DNA of 64,000 bases from Lolium rigidum (taxonomy: Eukaryota; Streptophyta; Magnoliopsida; Poales; Poaceae): positions 228,335,853-228,399,852 of the forward strand of contig NC_061510.1 in the NCBI RefSeq assembly GCF_022539505.1, written 5' to 3'. A program made the position numbers and the translations under genes. Shown one piece after another: positions 34,133 through 44,289 of this stretch (position 1 is the stretch's first letter; every line of letters begins with the position of its first letter). The notes beneath the pieces are model-generated. The model saw only the letters and a list, made by a program, of their open reading frames with translations, was not told the DNA's origin and ran no database searches.

Positions 34133-36707
34133 AACTGCCTGAGCCCATCTTAATGGCTATAAAGAAAGAACTTCTTGGGAGATAACCCATGTGTTTATTT
34201 TACTACAGTAATTTTGTTTTTTATTTTGAGTCTTGGAAGTTGTTACTACTGTAGCAACCTCTCCTTATCTTAGTTTTATTGCATTTTTGTGCCAAGTAAA
34301 GTCTTTGATAGTAAGGTTCATACTAGATTTGGATTACTGCGCAGAAACAGATTTCTTGCTGTCACGAATCTGGGCCTAATTCTCCGTAGGTAACTCAGAA
34401 AATTATGCCAATTTACGTGAGTGATCCTCAGATATGTACGCAACTTTCATTCTATTTGAGCATTTTCATTTGAGCAAGTCTGGTGTCTCAATAAAATTCG
34501 TCTTTACGGACTGTTCTGTTTTATTTCGCATTGCTTCTTTTGCTATGTTGGATGGATTTCTTTGTTCCATTAACTTCCAGTAGCTTTGGGCAATGTCCAG
34601 AAGTGTTAAAAATGATTGTGTCACCTCTGAATATGTGAATTTTTGATTATGCACTAACCGTCTAATGAGTTTGTTTCGAGTTTGGTGTGGAGGAAGTTTT
34701 CAAGGGTCAAGAGAGGAGGATGATATACTATGATCAAGAAGAGTGAAGAGTCTAAGCTTGGGATGCCCCCGTGGTTCATCCCTTCATATTTCAAGATGAC
34801 TCAAGCATCTAAGCTTGGGGATGCCCAAGGCATCCCCTTCTTCATCGACAACTTATCAGGTCACTTCTCTTGAAACTATATTTTTATTCGGTCACATCTT
34901 ATGTACTTTACTTGGAGCGTCTGTTTGTTTTTGTTTTTGTTTGAATAAAATATGATCCATCATGCTTGTGTGGGAGAGAGACACGCTCCGCTGTTTCGTA
35001 TGAACACATGTGTTCTTAGCTATACTCTTAATGTTCATGGCGAAGGTTGAAACTGCTTCGTTCATTGTTATATGGTTGGAAACAGAAACTGCTGCATGTG
35101 GTAAATGATAAAATGTCTTGGATAATTTGATACTTGGCAATTGTTGTGCTCATGTTTAAGCTCTTGCATCATATACTTTGCACCCATTAATGAAAAAATA
35201 CATAGAGCTTGCTAAAATTTGCTTTGCATAATTGGTCTCTCTAAGGTCTAGATAATTTCTAGTATTGGTTTGAACAACAAGGAAGACGGTGTAGAGTCTT
35301 ATAATGTTTACAATATGTCTTTTATGTGAGTTTTGCTGCACCGGTTCATCCTTGTGTTTGTTTCAAATAACCTTGCTAGCCTAAACCTTGTATCGAGAGG
35401 GAATACTTCTCATGCATCCAAAATCCTTGAGCCAACCACTATGCCATTTGTGTCCACCATACCTACCTACTACATGGTATTTTTCCACCATTCCAAAGTA
35501 AATTGCTTGAGTGCTACCTTTAAAATTTCCGTTCTTTACCTTTGCAATACATAGCTCATGGGACAAATAGCCTAAAAACTATTGTGGTATTGAATATGTA
35601 CTTATGCACTTTATCTCTTAATAAGTTGCTTGTTGAGCGATAACCATGTTCCTGGGGACGCCATCAACTACTCTTTGTTGAATATCATGTGAGTTGCTAT
35701 GCATGTCCGTCTTGTCTGAAGTAAGGGAGATTTACCACTCATTTAATGGTTAGAGCATGCATAATGTTAGAGAAGAACATTGGGCCGCTAACTAGAGCCA
35801 TGATCCATGGTGGAAGTTTCAGTTTTGGACAAATATCCTCAATCTCATATGAGAACATTAATTGTTGCTACATGCTTATGCATTAAAGAGGAGTCCATTA
35901 TCTATTGTCTATGTTGTCCCGGTATGGATGTCTAAGTTGAGAATAATCAAAAGCGAGAAATCCAATGCAAGCTTTCTCCTTAGACCTTTGTACAAGGCGG
36001 CATAGAGGTACCCCTTTGTGACACTTGGTTAAAACATGTGTATTGCGATGATAATCCCGGTAATCCGAGCTAATTAGGACAAGGTGCAGGCACTATTAGT
36101 ATACTATGCATGAGGCTTGCAACTTGTAAGATATAATTTACATAACACATATGCTTTATTACTACCGTTGACAAAATTGTTTCTTGTATTCAAAACCAAA
36201 GCTCTAGCACAAATATAGCAATCAATGCTTCCCTCTGCGAGGCCTTTCTTTTACTTTTATGATTGAGTCAGTTCACCTATCTCTCTCCACCTCAAGAAGC
36301 AAACACTTGTGTGAACTGTGCATTGATTCCTACATACTTGCATATTGCACTTGTTATATTACTTTACATTGACAATATCCATGAGATATACATGTTACAA
36401 GTTGAAAGCAACCGCTGAAACTTAATCTTCCTTTGTGTTGCTTCAATACCTTTACTATGAATTTATTGCTTTATGAGTTAACTCTTATGCAAGACTTATT
36501 GATGCTTGTCTTGAAAGTACTATTCATGAAAAGTCTTTGCTTTATGATTCAGCTTGTTTACTCATGTCATTACCATTGTTTTGATCGCTGCATTCATTAC
36601 ATGTGTTTACAATAGTATGATCAAGGTTATGATGGCATGTCACTCCAGAAATTATCTTTGTTATCGTTTACCTGCTCGGGACGAGCAGAAACTTAGGTTG
36701 GGGATGC
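34133..36707 (+). other. J non-coding 3' domain with hairpin and PPT
   Basis: Hairpin TGGG-AGATAA-CCCA at 34176-34189; then ~2.5 kb aligned to E and A; PPT GGTTGGGGATGC at 36696-36707. No supported protein. Confidence 0.75.
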
Positions 36708-38426
36708 TGATACGTCTCCGACGTATCGATAATTTCTGATGTTCCATGCCACATTATTGATGATATCTACATGTTTTATGCATACTTTATGTCATATTTA
36801 TGCGTTTTCCGGAACTAACCTATTGACGAGATGCCGAAGGGCCAGCTTGCTAATTTCTGCTGTTTTTGGTTCCGTAAATCCTAGTAAGGAAATATTCTCG
36901 AATCGGACGAAATCAATGCCCAAGCATCCTATTTTTCCACGAAGCTTCCGTAACACCCGAGAGCCACCGGAGGGAGCCCTGGTGGGCCCAGATGATAGGG
37001 CGGCGCGGCCAGGGCCTGGGCCGCGCCCCCCTGTTGTGTCGTCGCCTCGTCAGCCCTCCGACTCCGCCTCTTCGCCTATTTAAGCCTCCTCGACCTAAAA
37101 CCTCGAGACGGAAAAGCCACGGTAGGAGAAAACTTCCAGAGCCGCCGCCATCGCGAAGCCAAGATCTGGGGGACAGGAGTCTCTGTTCCGGCACGCCGCC
37201 GGGACGGGGAAGTGCCCCGGAAGGCTCCTCCATCGACACCACCGCCATCTTCATCAACGCTGCTCGTCTCCCATGAGGAGGGAGTAGTTCTCCATCGAGG
37301 CTAAGGGGCTGTACTCGGTAGCTATGTGGTTCATATCTCTCCTATGTACTTCAATACAATAATCTCATGAGCTGCCTTACATGATTGAGATTCATATGAT
37401 GATGCTTGTAATCTAGATGTCATTATGCTAGTCAAGTGGGTTTTACTTATGTGATCTCCGGAAACTCCTTGTCCCACGTGTGTAAAGGTGACAAGTGTGT
37501 GCACCGTGTGGGTCTCTTAGGCTATATTTCACGTAATACTTATTCACCGTTATGAATGGCATAGTGAAGTGCTTATTTATATCCCTTTATGATTGCAATG
37601 TGTTTTGTATCACAATTTATCCGTGTGCTACTCTAGTGATGTTATTAAAGTAGTTTATTCCTCATGCACGGTGTAATGGTGACAGTGTGTGCATCATGTA
37701 GTACTTGGCGTAGGCTATGATTGTGATCTCTTGTAGATTATGAAGTTAACTATTGCTATGATGGTATTGATGTGATCTATGCCTCCTTTCGTAGCGTGAA
37801 GGTGACAAGTGTGCATGCTATGTTAGTACTTGGTTTGGTTATGTTGATCTGTCGTGCACTCTAAGGTTATTTAAACATGAACATCGAATATTGTGGAGCT
37901 TGTTAACTCCGGCATTGAGGGTTCGTGTAATCCTACACGTTAGTGGTGTTCATCATCCAACAAGAGAGTGTAGAGTCTAGCATTTATCTATTTATTATGT
38001 TATGTGATCAATGTTGAGAGTGTCCACTAGTGAAAGTATGATCCCTAGGCCTTGTTCCTAAATATCGCTACCGCTGCTTGTTTACTTGTTTTACCGCATC
38101 CGTACTTCCCGCAATATTACTACCATCAACCGCACGCCAGCAAGCACTTTTCTCGGCGCCGTTACTACTCGCTCATATATATTCATACCACCTGTATTTC
38201 ACTATCTCTTCGCCGAACTAGTGCACCTATTAGGTGTGTTGGGGACACAAGAGACTTCTTGCTTTGTGGTTGCAGGGTTGCATGAGAGGGATATCTTTGA
38301 CCTCTTCCTCCCTGAGTTCGATAAACCTTGGGTGATCCACTTAAGGGAAACTTGCTGCTGTTCTACAAACCTCTGCTCTTGGAGGCCCAACACTGTCTAC
38401 AAGAATAGAAGCACCCGTAGACATCA
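36708..38426 (+). repeat. J 3' LTR (1719 bp)
   Basis: Same length as the 5' LTR; differences include CTGT/CTCGT, ACAGT/ACAAGT and CTGCA/CCGCA. Confidence 0.94.
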
Positions 38427-38431
38427 ATCCC

Positions 38432-38851
38432 CAAATCCAAGTAATGAAATACTGGTACTATGACGGACCAGTATTGGCGAAGTGTAGGGTAGGCCTAAGA
38501 CTTCCAGAATCCCTAGGAATGAGCATAGTGATGCCAGCAGGTGAGGCTAGAACTACCCAAACAGCCTACCACATAGCCATTATGAGAGCCATCACTGATA
38601 TTCGGGAGCATAAGACGAAAGAGCTTATGGGTTCCGAATTCTCACACATTCCTCATATGGAGGAGGAAGATGATCCTTTGCTTAACCACTTCAAATTTGC
38701 AAAACGCAAACCGAGCGAAGCCGCTAAGTACATGGACAATAGTCGCAACTTACTGTCATTGTTCTTTCAGTTGAACCGACATCTGTCGGGGGCAATTGAT
38801 ACAATGCTAGAGGAGTTCACTGAGCCCAAGGAGGAGACTAAGGGGAAATAA
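38432..38851 (+). pseudogene. Pre-gag ORF of I, remaining 139 codons
   Basis: It continues the frame from 31416 (one TSD copy removed) to TAA at 38849, giving 178 codons in all. It has a segment YYDGPVLAKCRVGLRLPE followed by MPAGEARTTQTAYHIAIMRA, a two-strand then helix pattern. The tail is helical (NSRNLLSLFFQLNRHLSGAI) and ends in Lys/Glu-rich sequence. The GPxxxC...G.A...A...A spacing is loosely like a double-stranded-RNA-binding fold; this is only a visual resemblance. It precedes gag by about 850 bp. It is disrupted solely by J, so the parental element probably expressed it. Confidence 0.6.
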
Positions 38852-39701
38852 ACCATAGAGAATGAAGTGCACACACCAGTCTACTCAGCTGGTGATTACA
38901 TTAGTATCGACCATCCCGAACTACAAACCACACCCATTACACCTAGGCACTATCCTAGTAGTTCCCGTGGAGGATATGAGGGTGGAGAGGAATCCGGAAA
39001 CCATCAGCGTTCCGAGACTCCTATAGAGAACTCAACAAGGTTGGCGTTGGGGGTCGGACACGAGAAACTCGGCGATTCAATCGGAAATAATACGGAGATG
39101 AATGAGGACGCCACAAACCGAGCTCTGTGGAGATCGGTATAATAGGGTGACTATGAAGAGTACCCTATACCGATTGAGTCGGATATCGATGGAGGTAATA
39201 CCTATGGCGGAGTCACAGGGAGTATACCCGATGGGTGGATTATGATGTTTTGAATAATCAATTCATGAACACGGATTTCTCCCTCGGATCATCCTCTCGA
39301 TTCCGACTACCAGCCGACGGGAAGACCTTATGTTCCAGTGTTTTGTCGGAGGACTACACGTTCGACCGGATGGAAGCCTCGGAATGTATCGGGAGTGAAG
39401 CACGACTAGAGACTACCATGGGAGGCGAGACTACAATACATTAGTACCACATGTATTGTAGTATGTAATATTTTGTAGAAATTTGTATATATACTTCAAT
39501 AAGTGAGTTTGCATACTCACAACGTCACTGAGTATTGTAATAAGACCACTTAAGTATGTATATACATGGTATATGTTTTGTATGATTTGGATTTGCTTCT
39601 TGATTTCCATTGCGTGACTAGTTCCGTGCTCAAAGTTGAGCTCGAAAACTTGCGCATGGAGTAACTATGAGTACCACTTTGTGTTGCGTAACTAGGGGGA
39701 A
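38852..39701 (+). other. I leader between the pre-gag ORF and gag
   Basis: An overlapping open frame (38867-39142, MHTPVYSAGDYISIDHPEL...) and low-complexity text with an AT-rich stretch around 39460-39560. No family recognised; an unspliced leader or degraded coding sequence is equally possible. Confidence 0.45.
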
Positions 39702-40861
39702 ATGTCGGGACCGGTAGGTGAGGAGAGTGAAGCACGGCGCATGGAGCGCGAAGCTAAGCAGAAGGAAGAGGCTGATGAAGCAGCCAGAAACCAGTTTCCA
39801 CCACCACCACCACTCATGACGCAGCAGAACTTCCTCCAATACATGCAAATGTTGGAGGAGAGGCAACGTATAACGTTGGAGCAGTAGAACAAGTTCTTCC
39901 AGGAGCTGCTTCAACAGAATAAGGTGGAGAGACCTGACAATCAGGGAGTCACTCCGTCGGACTTCCGAATACTAAGCCTATATCCTTCGCTTACGCGCCC
40001 GAACCTATGGACGCGGAGGATTGGCTGATGGACACGGAGCTAAAGCTCAACACCGTTGGATCCAATGACCTGGAGAAGGTCAGATATGCAACACACTTGT
40101 TGTGTGGACCCGCCGCATCATGGTGGGATAATATAGTAGCCGTTTATCCGGCTGAGAAGGTATTCACCTGGGAGGAGTTTAAGAGGAAGTTCAGGGAATC
40201 CAATGTCCCTGAAAGCATTGTGGAGTTGAAGCGTCGAGAATTTGAAAGTCTCGAGCAGAAAGATAAGGCCATCCTGACTTATGTCAGGGAGTTTTCAAAG
40301 CTGTCTCGGTATGCTGTTGAGGAGGTCAACACCGAGGACAAGAAGAAAAAGAGGTTCATGCGGGGATTGAATCCCCAGTTCAAGGTTCAGCTCAGAATGA
40401 TGAGAGCGACCGAGTTCCAGGAATTGGTGGATGCAGCCATCACTCTGGAAGATGACTTTAAGCAACTGCAAGATGAGAAAAGGAAGAAGGCTAAATTTGA
40501 GCCTAAGAAGTATATCAGCAACAAGACTAACACTGGCTTGAGTTTCAGGCCGAGGTACAACAACCACAACAACAACAACAACAACAACAATAGGAGGAAC
40601 CAAGGATTCCAGCCGGCAAACCTGGTTGTTTGCCATAGTTGTGGAATAAGAGGGCATCTCTCGAAAGATTGCAAAAAGCCCAAGATAATATGCTTTGGGT
40701 GTCGTCAGAAGGGGCACATGATGAAGGATTGCCCCAATAAGAAGAGTGGAGGAGGTCAATCTGGAGGAGGAGGAAGCCGAGGAGGAAACAACGGAGGGAA
40801 TTGGAAGAACAAGAAACCCTTCGGCAAGTTAAACCGCACCAGCCTTGGAGGAGGTGGTTAA
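39702..40861 (+). pseudogene. I Gag with two zinc knuckles
   Basis: The ATG at 39702 (MSGPVGEESEARRMEREAKQ) leads a charged N-terminus with a PPPPP run. A TAG at 39885 stands where CAG is expected, and a CAG-to-CG change at 39966 shifts frame. From 40007 the frame is open: capsid domain (MDAEDWLMDTELKLN, GPAASWWDNIV, FTWEEFKRKFRES, YVREFSKLSRYA), an Asn-rich spacer, then CHSCGIRGHLSKDC and CFGCRQKGHMMKDC knuckles (residues about 209-242 of that frame) and a Gly-rich tail. Double CCHC knuckles bind element RNA during particle assembly. Pol follows immediately. Confidence 0.9.
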
Positions 40862-43800
40862 CTCCGACCGAGCAAGTGATAGGTACGCTCCAGATACTTA
40901 CTCATCCCGGCAAAGTACTTTTTGATACTCGGTGCAACTACATCATTCATTTCTCAGCAATTCATCATCAAACATGGGATTAGTTGCACTAAGTTAGATA
41001 CACCCATAACCATACTTTCCGCGGGGGGGAACGATAGTAGTAACCCATACCAAACAAGGACAAGTCATTATGATCAATAAATGCGTGTTTGACGCAGACC
41101 TGTTCATTTTACCAATGAAGGACATTGATGTCATTCTTGGTATGAACTGGTTAGAAGCTAACGGAGCATTAATCGATTGTGTGAACAAGACAGTGTCTCT
41201 GAAAAGCCCCGATGAAAGTAGAATGATCTACCAAGGAGACAAGCATACACAGATTGAAGTAGAGCTACAGTTGAATAGCATGAAGGAAGTGAAATTGGAG
41301 GATATACCTGTAGTAAATGAATTCCAGGATGTTTTTCCTAAGGAATTACCTGGAATGCCACCAGATAGGGAGATAGAATTTACTATCGACCTAATTCCAG
41401 GAACAGCTCCGATTGCTAAAGCACCATACAAGATGGGGCCTAAGGAGTTGAAAGAACTTAAAGAGCAATTGGATGACTTAGAACAGAAAGGATTCATACA
41501 GGAGAGTATCTCACCATGGAGATCACCTGTGATCTTCGTGGATAAAAGAGATGGAGGCAGAAGGATGTGCGGAGACTACAGGAATCTGAACAATGTTACT
41601 ATCAAGAACAAGTACCCACTTCCTAGAATACAAGATCTATTTGATCAAGTTAGAGGCGCGGGAGTCTTTTCCAAAATTGCTCTAAGGTCCGGTTATCATC
41701 AGATAAAGATCAAGAAGGAAGACGTTCCGAAAACAGCCTTTGTCTCAAGGTATGGACATCATGAATACCTTGTAGTGCCTTTTGGTTTAACCAATGCCCC
41801 AGAAATTTTCATGAATCTTATGAATAAGATCTTCATGCCCTATTTAGACAAGTTTGTCATCGTATTCATCGATGATATCTTGATATACTCCAAAGATAAA
41901 ACTCGAACATGCTCGAACATCCGAGGTTAGTGCTGCAAACACTAAGAGAACATCAACTCTATGCCAAGTTCAGCAAGTGTGAATTTTGGCTAGATCAAGT
42001 AGAATTTCTTGGTCATGTTATTAGCAAAGATGGAATAGCTGTTAACCCGAGCAAGGTAGCAGCAATTTTAGACTGGGAAGCACCAAAGACTGTCAAAGAA
42101 ATCCGAGGATTCCTAGGAATGGCAGGATACTACCGAAGGTTCATTGAAGGATTCTCCAAGATAGCAGGACCGATGACGAAGCTGTTAAGAAAGAACACAC
42201 CATTTGTGTGGACTGAGGAGTGTGAGAAGAGTTTTCAAACTCTGAAGGAGAAACTCACCACATCACCGGTATTAGCAGTTCCGGAAGTTGGCAAGGATTA
42301 CACCGTGTACTGTGACGCATCCAAACATGGATTGGGTTGCGTATTCATGCAGGATCGGAAAGTAATATCTTATGTATCGAGGCAACTCAGACCTCATGAA
42401 GTGAACTATCCAACACATGACTTGGAATTAGCAGCAGTCGTATTTGCACTTAAAACTTGGAGACACTTTCTCTATGGAGCCAAGTGTGAGCTCTATACGG
42501 ATCATAAGAGTCTCAAGTACTTCTTCACTCAGAAGGAACTCAATATGAGCGCGAAAAGATGGCTCGAACTAATCAAGGATTATGATTTGACCATCAACTA
42601 TACTCCAGGAAAGGCTAATGTTGTAGCAGATGCTTTGAGTAGGAAGAGCACTGGAGGAGTGGAACAAGAATTATCACCGGAGTTGAGGAAGGAAATAAGC
42701 CAAGCCCAAATACAACTTTGGGAGAAAGAGGCTCATGAAGGGCTATCGGCTTTACAAGTAGCCGATGAGCTAAATGTTAACTTAAAGAATGAGATAATGA
42801 TGGGTCAATTTGACGATCCATTCATCGTGGAGGAGATGAGAAGGATTGATGAAGGAAGACCATCAGAATTCCACCGAGGGGAATCAGGATCCCTATGGTT
42901 TCAGAAGAGGATTTGCGTTCCGGATATTGCTGAGATCAAGGAAGTAATACTCCGGGAAGCTCATCAAACACCATATTCCATACATCAGGGAAGTACAACG
43001 ATGTACATGGATCTTAAGGAGTTATTCTGGTGGAATAACATGAAAAGGGAGATAGCACAATACGTGGCGGAATGCCATACCTGCCAAAGAGTGAAGGCTG
43101 AACATCAAAGTCCGGCAGGGAAGTTACAACCTTTACCAATCCCAGAATGGAAATGGGAGGAGATAGGAATGGATTTCATCACCAGACTACCCATGACCAA
43201 TAAAAAGAAGGACATGATATGGGTAATCGTGGACCGGTTGACGAAAAGCGCACACTTCTTAGCGGTAAATTAGCAGGATAAAGGAGAAAAACTCATCGAT
43301 CTTTATATCAAAGAGATCGTGAGTAAACATGGAGTGCCCAAGAAGATCGTGTCAGATCGAGGATCCGTGTTCACATCAGCATTTTGGAAGCAACTACATG
43401 AAGCTTTAGGATCCAAGTTAGACTATAGTACCGCCTATCATCCTCAGACGGTGGACAAACCGAGAGAACTAACCAGATATTGGAAGATATGCTTAGGGCT
43501 TGTGCCCTAGACTTCGGAGGATCATGGGAAGAACACTTACCACTAGCAGAGTTTTCCTACAACAATAGCTATCAAAGCAGTACCAAGATGGCACCATTCG
43601 AAGCTCTGTATGGAAGGAAGTGTAGATCACCGATATGTTGGTATGAGGCAGGATCAAGCAAGGAGTTCAATCCTGATTATGTCAAGGAAAAGCAACAGAT
43701 CGTTGACATTATAAGAGATAGGTTGAAGATAGTCCAAAGTCGACAGAAGAGTTATGCCGATCAGAAGAGAAGGACATGGGAGCCACAAGTTGGAGACATG

Positions 43801-44289
43801 GTATATCTCAAGGTGAGTCCGATGAAAGGTCTTCAGAGATTTGGAGTAAAGGGGAAGTTAAGCCATAGATACATCGGACCTTTCAAGATTTTGAGTCAGA
43901 ACCGAGGGTTAGCCTTTGAATTGGATTTACCGGGAAGGTTAGCCCAAGTTCACAACGTATTCCATGTGTCGCAACTCAGGAAGTGTTTAAAGACCCCAGA
44001 TGAGCCAGTATCACATGATGAGCTCGAGTTACAACCAGATTTGACATACATCGAGAAGCCAGCAAAGATTCTCGAGGAGAAGCTGGAAACAACTCGAGAA
44101 TCGAGCAATAAAGTACCGCAAGATACAATGGAAGCATCACCCCGAGAGGGAAGCCACCGGGAAAAGGAAGAAGACCTGAGGAAAACATACCCCGAACTCT
44201 TCGGGTATTACAACCACAACTTCGGGATGAAGTTTTCTTTAAGGGGGAAAGGCTGTAATGTCCCGGGTTTAGAGACGATCGAGGGGTAG
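40862..44289 (+). pseudogene. I Pol: protease, RT, RNase H, integrase, chromodomain
   Basis: The protease active site at 40923-40935 is broken because ACTCGGTGC stands for an expected ACTGGTGC. RT follows (41070-42200) with QEFQDVF-type linker, [10 protein letters not shown] and [11 protein letters not shown] (41865-41897). Motif A reads [11 protein letters not shown], with Ala replacing the catalytic Asp (codon 41679-41681). Two CTCG insertions (41902, 41912) shift frame before [10 protein letters not shown]. RNase H lies around 42290-42650, and the integrase zinc region and core around 42950-43600 with TAG at 43271 (CAG in H) and CAG-to-CG at 43448. The chromodomain (44040-44200) is scrambled relative to H. 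RT is inactive if the Asp change is real. Confidence 0.9.

Larger units (their letters stand above)
31417..38426 (+). mobile_element. Element J: complete non-autonomous Athila-like element with TSD
   Basis: Two 1719-bp LTRs (31417-33135 and 36708-38426) with an internal region of PBS repeats, one ORF and the conserved non-coding domain. The target-site duplication ATCCC is at 31412-31416 and 38427-38431. Equal LTR lengths and a clean TSD suggest one of the younger insertions here. Confidence 0.95.
31084..44253 (+). mobile_element. Element I internal domain, interrupted by J
   Basis: PBS, a pre-gag ORF, gag, PR, RT, RNase H, INT, chromodomain and PPT in order between LTR-1 and LTR-2. J occupies 31417-38426. 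Removing J and one TSD copy rejoins the pre-gag ORF in frame. Confidence 0.9.

Noticed and set aside
40555..40600. AAC microsatellite as a separate repeat feature
   Set aside because: It encodes the Asn-rich spacer of I Gag and is short; described with gag instead.
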